64,000 nt of DNA from Alteromonadaceae bacterium (GCA_013373625.1 JABXHM010000032.1:1-64000); one strand, 5' to 3'; counted from the first letter of the stretch, positions 21,520 through 31,041 are shown. The notes: a model not told the origin generated them from the letters alone. Translations and numbers: made by a program.

Positions 21520-21523
21520 TACT

Positions 21524-22276
21524 ATGGAATTTGTGGCTGTGATACCTGCTCGATACCAATCGAGCCGTTTTCCGGGGAAGCCGCTGGTGGATATTCAGGG
21601 TAAACCCATGGTCCAACACGTGGTTGAGCGCGCAAAAGAAGCCGGCGCGAGCAGTGTTATAGTGGCAACCGATGACGAACGGATTGCAAAAGTGGCAGCT
21701 GGCTTTAGTTCGGTTGTTATGACCTCAGCGGCGCACACATCAGGGACTGAGCGAATCGCCGAAGTGATCAAACGCAATAATATTGCTGATGATACGATTG
21801 TCGTGAATGTACAGGGTGATGAGCCGTTTGTACCGGCTGAAAATATCCGTCAGGTTGCGCGTAACTTAGCGGCAAATCCTACAATGCAAATGGCGACGTT
21901 GTGCACCCGTATTCATTCTCAGGATGAAGTATTTAATCCTAACATTGTAAAAGTGGTGTTCTCTGCAAGCGGGCGCGCGGTGTACTTTTCACGCTCGGTA
22001 ATACCTTTTGCCCGCGATACCATGCTGTCTGATCCTATCACGGTAGATACCGCATTGTACTATCGGCATATTGGCTTGTACGCTTATACGGCAAGGTATG
22101 TAAATCAGTATGTGGCTTATCAACCGTCGACACTGGAACAAATTGAGTCACTGGAACAACTGCGTGCGCTTTGGTATGACGACGCCATTCATGTCGAAGA
22201 AGCGCAGTTGCCTCCGCCGGTTGGCATCGACACGCCGCAGGATCTGACCGACTTGCTGGCCACTTTACCGTTCTGA
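21524..22276 (+). CDS. kdsB: 3-deoxy-manno-octulosonate cytidylyltransferase KdsB
   Basis: Activates Kdo as CMP-Kdo for the LPS inner core. From the ATG four bases after the ycaR stop, the 250-residue protein reads MEFVAVIPARYQSSRFPGKPL, the standard N-terminus with the nucleotide-binding PARxxSxRxPGK motif. It continues with TSGTERIAEV, NVQGDEPFV (metal site) and RHIGLYAYTARYVNQYV. Length equals the family norm (about 248). An open frame reaching back into ycaR is an artefact. Last gene of the comEC-kdsB cluster. Confidence 0.97.
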   Translation: MEFVAVIPARYQSSRFPGKPLVDIQGKPMVQHVVERAKEAGASSVIVATDDERIAKVAAGFSSVVMTSAAHTSGTERIAEVIKRNNIADDTIVVNVQGDEPFVPAENIRQVARNLAANPTMQMATLCTRIHSQDEVFNPNIVKVVFSASGRAVYFSRSVIPFARDTMLSDPITVDTALYYRHIGLYAYTARYVNQYVAYQPSTLEQIESLEQLRALWYDDAIHVEEAQLPPPVGIDTPQDLTDLLATLPF

Positions 22277-22330
22277 AAAGCGGTGTTATTGCTGCCGGGC
22301 CGCACGACAACAAACCAATAATAATCTACA

Positions 22331-22353
22331 GACCCTGTCATTTTCACAGGGTC
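22331..22353. terminator. Inverted repeat between convergent kdsB and rimO
   Basis: GACCCTGT (22331-22338), loop CATTTTC, ACAGGGTC (22346-22353). A perfect eight-base stem sits between two converging genes, so it may terminate either. No strong T-run follows on either strand, so termination is a guess. Confidence 0.45.
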
Positions 22354-22374
22354 AGTATTAAATCAGGAAGCTGG

Positions 22375-23829
22375 TTACTCAGACTCAACATCATCGATCA
22401 GGTCGTCTTGCTCTTCAGACATAACCGCCCACATATCATGCTCGTTGGTATGGATGACTTCGGCCCACACGCGCTGGCCTGGCATTACATCATAAACGCC
22501 GTTTAAGTGCACTACACCATCAACTTCCGGGGCATCGGCATAACAGCGTCCTACCGCACCCTCAGCATCAACCGAGTCAATCACTATCTGGTATTCCTGA
22601 CCAATTCGCGCCTTCAGGCGTTGGGTACTGATTTCACTTTGTACCGCCATAAACCGTTCCAGTCGTTGCTGTTTAACGGCTTCTTCAACCGGATCAGGCA
22701 GGTCGTTGGCCTTTGCACCATCTACGGCTGAGTAGGTAAAACAGCCAACCCGATCAAGTTGTGCTTCACGCAGAAATTCAAGTAGCTCATTAAACTCTTC
22801 TTCAGTTTCGCCGGGGAAGCCAACAATGAAGGTTGAGCGAATAATTAATTGCGGACACTGTTCGCGCCACTTTTGGATGCGTTCCAGTGTGCGCTCTGCA
22901 CTACCAGGCCGCTTCATTAATTTCAGGATACGCTTGTTGGCATGCTGGAAAGGAATATCCAGATACGGCAGTATTTTACCTTCGTTCATCAGCGGTATCA
23001 GGTGATCAACATGAGGGTAGGGGTAAACGTAGTGGAGTCTCACCCACATATCCATTTCACCGAGTTTCTCACATAACTGCTGCATATGCGTTTTTACCGG
23101 CATACCATTCCAAAAACCGGTACGATGCTTAACGTCCACGCCGTAGGCACTGGTGTCTTGTGAAATCACCAGTAGCTCATTGACGCCAGCATTTTTCAGA
23201 CGTTGCGCTTCATCGAGAATTTCGCCTATCGGGCGGCTTACCAAGTCACCTCGCATTGACGGAATAATACAAAACGTACACCGGTGATTGCACCCTTCTG
23301 ATATTTTCAGGTAGGCAAAATGACGCGGCGTTAGTTTAACCCCGTGGTCGGGAATTAAATGCTCAAACGGATTATGCTGGGGTTTAGGCAGATGGTCATG
23401 AACCTGGTTGACCACCTCTTCATAGGCATGTGGTCCTGTAATCGCCAGCACATTCGGGTGAACTTCGCGGATTTCGTCTTCTTTAATACCCAGACAGCCG
23501 GTAACGATGACCTTGCCGTTTTCGGCCAGGGCTTCACCAATGGTGTCGAGGGATTCCTGAACCGCAGCATCGATAAACCCGCAGGTGTTAACAATCACTA
23601 AAGCGGCATCGTTATAGCTAGGCACCACTTCGTAGCCCTCAGTGCGCAACTGAGTTAGTATACGCTCTGAGTCCACCAGGTTTTTAGGGCAACCCAAACT
23701 AATAAACCCAATTCGGCTCGCGGCGTTGGTGTTCAATGGGTCCTTAACGCTTTGCCTTTCTGCTTCCAGCACTTTAACTGGCGTTTCCAGTGTGGTGGTT
23801 TGATTGGGAATAAATTTTTCTACAGTCAT
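22375..23829 (-). CDS. rimO: Ribosomal protein uS12 methylthiotransferase RimO
   Basis: Radical-SAM enzyme that methylthiolates Asp89 of ribosomal protein S12. The 484 residues show the MTTase N-terminal domain ([39 protein letters not shown]), the radical-SAM cluster CNHRCTFC with [13 protein letters not shown], and a C-terminal TRAM domain (from about residue 405). About 30 residues before GFISLGC are extra relative to E. coli (441 aa). That extension is rich in Thr/Gln/Val, and an internal start cannot be excluded. Confidence 0.96.
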   Translation of the reverse strand: MTVEKFIPNQTTTLETPVKVLEAERQSVKDPLNTNAASRIGFISLGCPKNLVDSERILTQLRTEGYEVVPSYNDAALVIVNTCGFIDAAVQESLDTIGEALAENGKVIVTGCLGIKEDEIREVHPNVLAITGPHAYEEVVNQVHDHLPKPQHNPFEHLIPDHGVKLTPRHFAYLKISEGCNHRCTFCIIPSMRGDLVSRPIGEILDEAQRLKNAGVNELLVISQDTSAYGVDVKHRTGFWNGMPVKTHMQQLCEKLGEMDMWVRLHYVYPYPHVDHLIPLMNEGKILPYLDIPFQHANKRILKLMKRPGSAERTLERIQKWREQCPQLIIRSTFIVGFPGETEEEFNELLEFLREAQLDRVGCFTYSAVDGAKANDLPDPVEEAVKQQRLERFMAVQSEISTQRLKARIGQEYQIVIDSVDAEGAVGRCYADAPEVDGVVHLNGVYDVMPGQRVWAEVIHTNEHDMWAVMSEEQDDLIDDVESE

Positions 23830-24239
23830 TTTTTCACTTCATAAATCGCTATCGCGCAATTATATCATTGTTTAACTACGAGGCTTAAGTAATCAACTGT
23901 TGTTTTATCGGACAGAGCTAAAATATTTAGTTGCCGCGGCACGTATCGTCACGTACAAACCACTTTTCATGACAGGGTTTGCAGCTCTTCAGTGGCTGAG
24001 TACGGCATTAGTTGTTCTCTCATTGAATAAATTTGAGTTCAAAGGTTGCATACTCTGGACGAAAAGTTATGTTTTAGCGTGGATCAGTAAAGTATTGTGA
24101 ACAGCGCTACCGATAAAATAGCTTTTGACTAATATGCATAGAAGAATGGAAGATAAACAATTGCCTGCAAATATGCTGAACTGAATTCAAAAGACCAAAC
24201 CACCACATAATGTTGGTGCTTTGCTTGAAAGGAGTAACA
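23830..24239. other. Intergenic region rimO / serine hydrolase
   Basis: A 410-base AT-rich gap between the divergent rimO and serine hydrolase genes, so it must hold both promoters. One open frame (23900-24100, plus strand) has no ribosome-binding site and no recognisable sequence, and I do not call it. I see no RNA gene or strong hairpin. Confidence 0.5.
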
Positions 24240-25553
24240 ATGAAGCGCTTTTTAATTTGGACTATTACCACTATTACTATGATTGCCCTGTGGTCTTCAG
24301 CAAACTTTTTTGCCACCACCGAGGGCTGGACATTGCAGCGCTTAGCGCCTGCTGGTGAGCTGCAGGAATTTAAACATGCGCTAACCGCGAAGGCACATGA
24401 GCAGTTTGAGGGAAACCTGATTTTCGCGTTGCTCAGTCATGGTGAGCAAGTTGCTGTGGAGTCTATGTCTAAAGGCAAGCCAGTTAACCTTAACAGTCGC
24501 TTTGGCGTTGCCTCACTGAGCAAGTGGGTGACCGCCGTCGGGGTAATGGTGCTGGTTGAGCAGGGCCGCTTAGAACTGGATGCGCCAGTGTCGCGATACT
24601 TAACACGGTGGCAGTTGCCGCCGAGCGAGTTTGACAACGAACAGGTGACGTTACGCCGGCTACTCAGCCATACTGCGGGTATTACCGATGGGCTTGGCCA
24701 CAATGGTTTTGCGCCAGGTGAACCCGTTCAACCACTGGTTGAACATTTAACCCAGGCGCAGGATGCCGATCCAGGTAAAAGTGGCAAAGTGCAGGTGGGT
24801 ATCGCGCCTGGTACAAAGTGGCTTTATTCAGGCGGAAGCTACAATTTAATCCAATTGATCATTGAAGAAGTCAGCGGTACGTCCTATGCAGACGCAATGC
24901 AACAACTGGTATTTGAACCCTTAGGTATGAATAACACGGATTTTACGGTTAATCGCGAAGCACCGGACCTGGCAACGTATTTTGGTGAGAATCAACAACC
25001 ATTAGTGTATCCCAACTATACCTCGCTGGCAGCAACCGGACTTTATACTACTGTTGCAGATCTGATCCGTTTTACGCGTTCTCAGATCCCCTCAGCAGTG
25101 CTTGAAAAGCCAGGGGCCAGGGTGTTGAAAGACAGTACTCTGGCAGCGATGCGTTTACCTATAGCCCAGGTTGAGGGGCTGGATATCTGGGGGGCTGGCG
25201 TGATGTTATTTGCGCCTACTCAGGATAATAGCTTTGTGATTGGCCATGGTGGGCAATCGCCCTTTTTGAATGCGTCGGTAAGGTTAAATCCCGATAACGG
25301 TGATGCAATTATTGCCCTGCAAACGGGTAACAAGGAAGCGCTGGCTTCTAATTTAGCCACGCACTGGACCACCTGGCAAACAGGAAAGCCAGATATGTAT
25401 ATTCTGAACAATAGTTTGCCAGCGATGGTTATGCGTATAGTTGTTGGCAGCGGCATTATTATTTTGCTGGCTATTGTTGCAGGTGTGGTAGTCTTTATCC
25501 GCCGCAAGAAAGGTCGTCAAATGGACTTAAACGAGAGAGAAAACCGTGCATAA
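24240..25553 (+). CDS. Serine hydrolase of the beta-lactamase/DD-peptidase (class C-like) family
   Basis: A 437-residue membrane-anchored protein of the family that includes AmpC, EstB esterases and D-aminopeptidases. Seen: an N-terminal hydrophobic segment (FLIWTITTITMIALWSSANFF), the nucleophile motif SLSK (in FGVASLSKWVTAVG), LLSHTAGITDG, YSGGSYNLIQLIIEEVSG where the usual Tyr-x-Asn reads YSG, HGG near the end (IGHGGQSPF), and a C-terminal membrane helix followed by RRKKGR. AAGGAG stands eight bases before the ATG at 24240. Its substrate cannot be read from sequence. Its stop overlaps the start of the acetyltransferase gene by eight bases. Confidence 0.88.
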   Translation: MKRFLIWTITTITMIALWSSANFFATTEGWTLQRLAPAGELQEFKHALTAKAHEQFEGNLIFALLSHGEQVAVESMSKGKPVNLNSRFGVASLSKWVTAVGVMVLVEQGRLELDAPVSRYLTRWQLPPSEFDNEQVTLRRLLSHTAGITDGLGHNGFAPGEPVQPLVEHLTQAQDADPGKSGKVQVGIAPGTKWLYSGGSYNLIQLIIEEVSGTSYADAMQQLVFEPLGMNNTDFTVNREAPDLATYFGENQQPLVYPNYTSLAATGLYTTVADLIRFTRSQIPSAVLEKPGARVLKDSTLAAMRLPIAQVEGLDIWGAGVMLFAPTQDNSFVIGHGGQSPFLNASVRLNPDNGDAIIALQTGNKEALASNLATHWTTWQTGKPDMYILNNSLPAMVMRIVVGSGIIILLAIVAGVVVFIRRKKGRQMDLNERENRA

Positions 25554-25986
25554 CACATTCTGTTATTGCCCAGAATCCTGGGACAATGATTTGCTTGAAG
25601 CTGCAGCCAGCCTGATGCAGCAATTGCGACCCCAATATTCAGTAGAAACACTAAAAACACTGCTGATGAAGCAAATTGCCAATGATTATCAGGTGGTATT
25701 AGCAACAGATGTCAATAAACAAGTCGTCGGCATTGCAGGCTGTGTAATGGGTCATAAACTGGCCTGGGGTAAATACCTGTATATTGACGACCTGGTTGTT
25801 GATGAACACAGCCGCGGGCAGCATGTCGGCCGTGCCTTACTGGATTTTTGTCAGGCATTGGCCAAAACACATCATTGTGACAGTTTACATCTCGATTCGG
25901 GTACTCAGCGTCATCGTGCCCACAAGTTCTACCTCGGGCAGGGCATGCATATCAGTAGTTTTCATTTTGTTCAGAGCATTAACTAA
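25546..25986 (+). CDS. GNAT family N-acetyltransferase
   Basis: A 146-residue acetyl-CoA-dependent acetyltransferase-type protein. The core motif is visible: LYIDDLVVDEHSRGQHVGRALLDFC (motif A, with the Gln/Arg-x-x-Gly-x-Gly/Ala-type loop as RGQHVGRA), followed by CDSLHLDSGTQRHRAHKFYLGQGM (motif B). Start is GTG at 25546, overlapping the serine hydrolase gene by eight bases, so the two are probably translated from one message. Substrate unknown. Confidence 0.88.
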   Translation: MHNTFCYCPESWDNDLLEAAASLMQQLRPQYSVETLKTLLMKQIANDYQVVLATDVNKQVVGIAGCVMGHKLAWGKYLYIDDLVVDEHSRGQHVGRALLDFCQALAKTHHCDSLHLDSGTQRHRAHKFYLGQGMHISSFHFVQSIN

Positions 25987-26013
25987 CGTCCGATACTATG
26001 GCATCATTTCCCA

Positions 26014-26508
26014 ATGCTTAAATTACCGCTTAATTACTATGATGAGGCTGGCGTTGTGCTGCCGCCGCGTTGGTTTTACTGGATGCTGCTGATCGCGTGC
26101 AGAGACGTGTTGCTGGTGTGTGCATTTGCGGCTATCCCGGCTGAGTCTGACCGGTTGTATCGCCTGTTTTTTCCTCATACCGACAGTTTGTGGTTGCAAT
26201 TAGTGGCCAGCCTGCCGTTCGTGCTTGTTATCGTGTTGCTGAGTTTTCGGGATCGTTTATGGCAAGCCGGTTTTTCCTGGTGGCGCCTTATTGTCAGGCC
26301 CTTGGTCTGGCTGGGGTGTCTGGTGCAACTGACAGTAGTGTTTTCTTTACTGCGGCGCAACGATTGGCAGTTTGATCTCTATATGGGCGCGGTGATAGTA
26401 CTGTTATTGACGTTCAGTATTATGCTGGCAAGGAGTCGTCACCTGGCGGTGATGATCGAGGACTGGCAACAATTACCTGCGGTAAAAGGCGCCAGCAAAC
26501 TTCATTGA
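26014..26508 (+). CDS. DUF2919 (YfeZ-like) inner-membrane protein
   Basis: A 164-residue membrane protein with about four hydrophobic segments (around residues 22-41, 63-80, 92-108 and 121-138). The N-terminus, LPLNYYDEAGVVLPPRWFYWMLLIACRDVLL, resembles the DUF2919 family of YfeZ-like proteins. No function is known to me. It lies 27 bases after the acetyltransferase gene, probably in the same transcript, and converges with the next gene. Confidence 0.65.
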   Translation: MLKLPLNYYDEAGVVLPPRWFYWMLLIACRDVLLVCAFAAIPAESDRLYRLFFPHTDSLWLQLVASLPFVLVIVLLSFRDRLWQAGFSWWRLIVRPLVWLGCLVQLTVVFSLLRRNDWQFDLYMGAVIVLLLTFSIMLARSRHLAVMIEDWQQLPAVKGASKLH

Positions 26509-26517
26509 CACTGCAAT

Positions 26518-26925
26518 TTATTGCGTATTATTGGCAAGTGCCTGGTCAAAGTAGGCTTTGACACTGACCTGACTGTCGTTAACTAAACGCTCATAACAGA
26601 TGCCTGCAAAGGCATAGGAATACTCACCCAAATCCAATACAACAAAGGGCGCTTCCGGATCGCTCACATCATAGCGCCACTGACCGCCCATCAGGCTACG
26701 GATTACTTCACCAACGTATGCGCCGTAAATATTGCACAGGGTAAATACCGCGTTATCTTCCAATGCCTGGTCTTTGTACCGATCAATAAAAGCCAGCAAT
26801 AAATCATCGACCAAAGCAACACTGTCAGCACTGTAGTCCAGTACTACATTAAACGTGTCCTGACTGGTTGCCACCGCGTCTTTAGCGCTTTGCGCCATTA
26901 ATTCTTCTAGTTCTTGTTGCTGCAT
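26518..26925 (-). CDS. Hypothetical protein, 135 residues
   Basis: I do not recognise this protein. It is acidic and soluble-looking, with a predicted helical N-terminal half (EELMAQSAKDAVATSQDTFNVVLDYSADSVALVDDLLLAFIDRYK) and a conserved-looking centre (CNIYGAYVGEVIRSLMGGQWRYDVSDPEAPFVVLDL) that recalls small domains in which GxYxGE and a Gly-x-Trp are kept. AAGGAGA lies close upstream of the ATG, supporting it as a real gene. It reads in the same direction as tcdA, 69 bases downstream of it, and may share its promoter. Confidence 0.7.
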   Translation of the reverse strand: MQQQELEELMAQSAKDAVATSQDTFNVVLDYSADSVALVDDLLLAFIDRYKDQALEDNAVFTLCNIYGAYVGEVIRSLMGGQWRYDVSDPEAPFVVLDLGEYSYAFAGICYERLVNDSQVSVKAYFDQALANNTQ

Positions 26926-26994
26926 ATGCGCTCTCCTTTTGCATTATTGTGCGTGACGAGTGGTGAAATGTCGAGTCAGGGGGCGTTAATTTAC

Positions 26995-27774
26995 TCAGGC
27001 TTTGGTCAGTTTGTTTATAATTCTGCTCGCTGCGAACATGCCAAAGCTTGCGGTAACCATTACCGAGGCGCCAAAACCAGATGCACAATCAAGGCGCGTG
27101 CTACCATCGTCAAGCGATTTATTGTGGCATACGGAGCCATCAGGCTGAGGATAGCGCAACTGCTCCGTTGAAAAGACACATTCAACACCAAATCGTCGCT
27201 GTGGATTTTTGGAAAAGCCAAAATTGCGACGTAGTTCATTGCGCAGTTTTGCGGCCAGAGGATCCTGTATGGTGCGGGCCAGGTCAGCGCAGGTTATCTT
27301 AGTAGGGTCGATTTGCCCCCCCGCACCGCCAACGGTGATGACGGGGATCTTGTTGCGTTTGCAGTAATAAATAATACTGGCTTTGGCGCGCACTGAATCG
27401 GTGGCCTCAATCACACCATCAAAGTCTTCACTTAACTGCTCGCGAACGGTTTCAGGGGTAACGAAGTCTTCAATAACTGAAACCTCGCAGTGCGGATTTA
27501 TTTGTTTGATACGCTCAGCCATGACCGTGACTTTTGCTTGGCCGACAGTGTCGGTTAACGCATGGATCTGACGGTTGGTGTTAGTAACACAAATATCGTC
27601 CAAATCGATAAGTGTGATACGACCAACTCCGCTTCTGGCCAGTGCTTCGGCGCTCCATGAGCCCACCCCGCCAATACCGATGACGGCTATATTGAGCGAT
27701 GCAATGCGCTCAGTTAACGCTTCACCGTATAATCGGGCGATGCCGCCAAAGCGTTGTTTATCAAACATGTTCAT
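26995..27774 (-). CDS. tcdA: tRNA threonylcarbamoyladenosine dehydratase TcdA (CsdL)
   Basis: E1-like, ATP-dependent enzyme that dehydrates t6A37 of tRNA to the cyclic form ct6A. The 259 residues begin DKQRFGGIARLYGEALTERI, then a Rossmann nucleotide site VIGIGGVGSWSAEALARSGVG, LIDLDDICVTNTNRQ (the adenylation-type Asp/Arg region), VIEATDSVRAKASI, and a Gly-rich C-terminal hydrophobic stretch (GFGASVMVTASFGMFAASRIINKL). Either of two in-frame ATGs (27774 or 27768) could start it. It is divergent from lhgO by 72 bases. Confidence 0.95.
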   Translation of the reverse strand: MNMFDKQRFGGIARLYGEALTERIASLNIAVIGIGGVGSWSAEALARSGVGRITLIDLDDICVTNTNRQIHALTDTVGQAKVTVMAERIKQINPHCEVSVIEDFVTPETVREQLSEDFDGVIEATDSVRAKASIIYYCKRNKIPVITVGGAGGQIDPTKITCADLARTIQDPLAAKLRNELRRNFGFSKNPQRRFGVECVFSTEQLRYPQPDGSVCHNKSLDDGSTRLDCASGFGASVMVTASFGMFAASRIINKLTKA

Positions 27775-27846
27775 GCCTTCAGGGTTGATGTTGTGATTAG
27801 GTCGAGTACTATCGGGGTCAGTTTAGCATTTTTCAATAGTGTTCCG

Positions 27847-29049
27847 ATGACAGAGTGTGATTATGCAATAATTGGCAGCGGTATTGTAGGCGCAGCCGTT
27901 GCCTATAAGTTAAGTCAACGACAGCCCCGGGCAACAATACGCGTATTTGACAAAGAGCCTCACTGCGCCGCCCACCAGACAGGGCGCAACTCCGGGGTGA
28001 TTCATGCCGGTGTTTATTATGCACCAGGCAGTTATAAGGCACGGTTTTGTCGTGCTGGCTTAGAAGCAACCATGGATTTGTGTCATGCCAACAGAATCGC
28101 GTATGAGCAATGCGGCAAGTTGATTGTTGCTACCGACGAAGACGAGCTGCCAGCTATGCAAGCGCTCTTTGAGCGCTGCGCGCAAAACGAATTAAACCCG
28201 GTCATGCTGAGTCGTGCAGAGATTGCGCAACGAGAACCGGCTATTCACGCTGTTGGTGGGTTTTTAGTTAAACAGACCGGTATTACCGATTACACAGAGG
28301 TGGCACGTTGTTTACTGTCCCTGGCCAGTCAACAAGCCGATTGCCGGGTGCTCTACCAACACCTACTGCACGATCTCGAGGAAACTGCGTCGGGTGTATC
28401 CCTGTCTATAAGAACGCCCAACGGACCTGAGCAAGTAAAAACGTCCAAACTAATAAACTGTGCAGGCATATACAGTGATGAGATTATCCGCCGGCAAGGG
28501 TTGGACTGTGATTTTAGAATGCTGCCTTTCAAAGGCGAATACTTTAAATTGGTGAGCAAATATAACAACGTTAGCCAGCATTTGATTTATCCAATTCCTG
28601 ATCCGGCGATGCCATTTCTTGGGGTTCACCTAACCAGAATGATAGGGGGCTATACCACTGTAGGACCTAACGCGGTGTTAACCACTGGTCGGGAGGCTTA
28701 TGGCAGTTTATTCAGCCGCGATGCCGAATGGTTAAAGGTATTTGGTCATCCGGATGTATGGAAGTTGCTCTGGCGCTATCGCAAGTCAGCAGTGCAAGAA
28801 TTGCGTTCGTCACTGTCAAAAGCCCATTATGCCCGGTTAGTGAGCCGCTATTGCCCGGGGATCACAGCGGCGGATTTCTTACCTTACAGAGCCGGCATTC
28901 GCGCCCAGGCTGTTGATCGCAGTGGGCGTCTTATCCACGACTTTAAATTCATTGAATCTGCGCATTCACTACACGTAGGTAATGCGCCATCACCGGCTGC
29001 AACCAGTGCTTTACCTATTGCTGATGAAGTAATTAGCAGAATGTTCTAA
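27847..29049 (+). CDS. lhgO: L-2-hydroxyglutarate dehydrogenase/oxidase LhgO
   Basis: FAD enzyme that oxidises L-2-hydroxyglutarate to 2-oxoglutarate and feeds electrons toward the respiratory chain. From the ATG at 27847 (400 residues) the protein opens with the FAD-binding CDYAIIGSGIVGAAVAYKLS, then TGRNSGVIHAGVYYAPGSYKARFCRAG (family signature), INCAGIYSDE, PFKGEYFKL, and a C-terminal GNAPSPAATSALPIADEV. An open frame extending 31 codons further upstream overlaps the tcdA start region and is unlikely to be used. The product would return carbon to the TCA cycle encoded nearby. Confidence 0.93.
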   Translation: MTECDYAIIGSGIVGAAVAYKLSQRQPRATIRVFDKEPHCAAHQTGRNSGVIHAGVYYAPGSYKARFCRAGLEATMDLCHANRIAYEQCGKLIVATDEDELPAMQALFERCAQNELNPVMLSRAEIAQREPAIHAVGGFLVKQTGITDYTEVARCLLSLASQQADCRVLYQHLLHDLEETASGVSLSIRTPNGPEQVKTSKLINCAGIYSDEIIRRQGLDCDFRMLPFKGEYFKLVSKYNNVSQHLIYPIPDPAMPFLGVHLTRMIGGYTTVGPNAVLTTGREAYGSLFSRDAEWLKVFGHPDVWKLLWRYRKSAVQELRSSLSKAHYARLVSRYCPGITAADFLPYRAGIRAQAVDRSGRLIHDFKFIESAHSLHVGNAPSPAATSALPIADEVISRMF

Positions 29050-29143
29050 AACTTCGATTAATCAGTCCAAATGTTACGTTAACCTGTATAAGTGTTGTTA
29101 TGTTGAAATACACATTAATAAATCTATTCAGTAGGAGTGTGGC

Positions 29144-30076
29144 ATGGGGTTGCTTATAGATGGTCGCTGGCACGACCAATGGTATGACACCGATAAAAAT
29201 GGGGGCGCTTTTAAACGCCAGGCGTCTCAGTTTCGAAATAGAATAACCACAGATGGACCATTTGAACCGGAAAGTGGTCGCTACCACCTGTATGTCTCTC
29301 TGGCATGTCCCTGGGCTCACCGGGCATTGATTATGCGCGAGTTAAAAGGCCTGACGACACACATCAGTATATCGGTGGTATGTCCTGACATGCTTGATCG
29401 CGGCTGGTCTTTCTTACCTTACCCTGGCAGCACAGGTGACACATTATACGGTCACCAGTACTTGTCTGAAATTTATGTCCGTGAGCAGGCCGATATTACT
29501 ACCCGCGTAACCGTGCCAGTCTTATGGGATAAGCAAACGCAACGCATTGTGAATAATGAGTCTGCCGACATTCTGCGTATTCTTAACAGCGCATTTAATG
29601 ATATTTCCGGTAATAACGACGACTATTATCCGGATGCTCTGCAAGCAGAAATTGATAACGTTAACGAGTGGGTTTACCACGATATTAATAACGGCGTTTA
29701 TAAGGCCGGTTTCGCAACTGAACAGACCGTGTACGAAGAAGCCGTCTATAAATTATTTAGCGCCCTGGATAAAGTAGAATCGCGTCTGAAGCAGCATCGC
29801 TTTTTAGTGGGTAATAATTTAACTGAAGCAGATATACGTTTATTTACCACTCTGGTTCGTTTTGATCCGGTTTACCATGGTCATTTCAAATGTAACCTTA
29901 AACAAATTAAAGATTACCCGGCTATTTATGATTATATGCGACGCATTTATCGCTTACCCGGTATTGCAGCGACGACCAACCTAGACCATATAAAACGTCA
30001 TTATTACTACAGTCATACGATGATAAACCCAACCCAGGTAGTGCCTGTTGGCCCCGCGTATTCGCTCTGGAAATAA
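29144..30076 (+). CDS. yqjG: Glutathionyl-hydroquinone reductase (YqjG/Xi-class GST)
   Basis: Xi-class glutathione S-transferase that reduces glutathionyl-hydroquinones, a quinone detoxification step. The 310 residues start MGLLIDGRWHDQWYDTDKNGG and contain the catalytic Cys55 in SLACPWAHR, the class hallmark. They continue with the thioredoxin-like N-domain (PVLWDKQTQRIVNNESADILRIL) and a helical C-domain (LVGNNLTEADIRLFTTLVRFDPVYHGHFKCNLKQIKDYPAIYDYMR). TAGGAGTG precedes the ATG. It probably forms an operon with the pirin gene 21 bases downstream. Confidence 0.96.
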   Translation: MGLLIDGRWHDQWYDTDKNGGAFKRQASQFRNRITTDGPFEPESGRYHLYVSLACPWAHRALIMRELKGLTTHISISVVCPDMLDRGWSFLPYPGSTGDTLYGHQYLSEIYVREQADITTRVTVPVLWDKQTQRIVNNESADILRILNSAFNDISGNNDDYYPDALQAEIDNVNEWVYHDINNGVYKAGFATEQTVYEEAVYKLFSALDKVESRLKQHRFLVGNNLTEADIRLFTTLVRFDPVYHGHFKCNLKQIKDYPAIYDYMRRIYRLPGIAATTNLDHIKRHYYYSHTMINPTQVVPVGPAYSLWK

Positions 30077-30097
30077 TGATTAAAGGAATAAAACAGT

Positions 30098-30931
30098 ATG
30101 AAAAACAGAGTTATCAAACAAAAAGTGACCGGTATGCCGACACAAGACGGTGCGGGTGTCAGCCTGACTCGTATTATCGGCCAGCGGGCATTGCCTAATC
30201 TCGACCCTTTTTTAATGCTGGATTTTTTTGGTTCAGATAAAGCCGATGAGTATTTAGCCGGTTTTCCGCCGCATCCGCATCGCGGTTTTCAAACAGTCAC
30301 TTATATGCTCACTGGCAAAATGGGTCACAGAGATTCAGTGGGGAACGAAGGGATTATTGAAGACGGCGGTATTCAATGGATGAATGCAGGGAAGGGGATC
30401 ATTCACGAAGAAATGCCAAAACAAACCGATGGTTTGTTGCGAGGCTTTCAGCTATGGGTAAATTTACCTGCTGCGGATAAAATGTCACCGCCGGGTTATC
30501 AGGACATAAAACCTGAAGCAGTGCCCGTAGTGGCGCTCAATGAGCAGATTAACGCCAAAGTGCTCGCCGGAGCATTGCAGGGTGAGTCTGGACCGGTGAA
30601 TACCGCAAAGGTTAAACCGCTGTTTTTAGATCTGTATTGGCAACCGGATATGAATGTAGTAATACCCGTCACAGCAGGCCACAGTGCATTTATATACTGT
30701 TATGAAGGTACCTGTTCAATTAATAAAGAATCAGTAAAAACAGGAGAGCTGGCGGTACTGGAAGATGGCGATACGGTATCACTCAGCAGTGAGTCTGCTG
30801 GCAAAGCTATCCTGGTTGCTGCCGCGCCGATTAATGAGCCCGTGGTGCAATATGGCCCGTTTGTGATGAATACCGAAGCAGAAATACACCAGGCTATTCA
30901 GGATTATCAGCAAGGGCGCCTGACCCAATAA
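30098..30931 (+). CDS. Pirin family protein
   Basis: Bicupin protein of the pirin family; some members have quercetin 2,3-dioxygenase activity. The 277 residues show the metal-binding cupin motif PPHPHRGFQTVTYM (His59, His61) and GKGIIHEEMP (His103, Glu105), with the family opening VSLTRIIGQRALPNLDPFLMLDFFG. The C-terminal cupin is degenerate. It follows yqjG closely with AAAGGA before the ATG. Pairing with a quinone-reducing GST suggests a shared role in handling aromatic or redox-active compounds; that is inference. Confidence 0.93.
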   Translation: MKNRVIKQKVTGMPTQDGAGVSLTRIIGQRALPNLDPFLMLDFFGSDKADEYLAGFPPHPHRGFQTVTYMLTGKMGHRDSVGNEGIIEDGGIQWMNAGKGIIHEEMPKQTDGLLRGFQLWVNLPAADKMSPPGYQDIKPEAVPVVALNEQINAKVLAGALQGESGPVNTAKVKPLFLDLYWQPDMNVVIPVTAGHSAFIYCYEGTCSINKESVKTGELAVLEDGDTVSLSSESAGKAILVAAAPINEPVVQYGPFVMNTEAEIHQAIQDYQQGRLTQ

Positions 30932-31012
30932 AGGTGTCCTGGAAAATGTAAGTTTTATTCATTTTTCAACACCTGCCATACATGTTGGTGGGCGCTATAA
31001 TAAAAACATCAG

Positions 31013-31041
31013 TGCAGGCGGTGTCAATTGCCTGCATTTTT
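31013..31041 (+). terminator. Rho-independent terminator downstream of the pirin gene
   Basis: TGCAGGC (31013-31019), ten-base loop, GCCTGCA (31030-31036), then five T. It is about 80 bases after the pirin stop and lies between two converging units. Confidence 0.75.

Noticed and set aside
21440..21523. Upstream extension of kdsB into ycaR
   Set aside because: The conserved KdsB N-terminus begins at the ATG at 21524.
23900..24100. Open frame of 66 codons between rimO and the serine hydrolase gene
   Set aside because: No ribosome-binding site, no recognisable sequence and a composition like the surrounding AT-rich spacer.
27754..27846. Upstream extension of lhgO
   Set aside because: It overlaps the tcdA start on the other strand and precedes the standard FAD-binding N-terminus.
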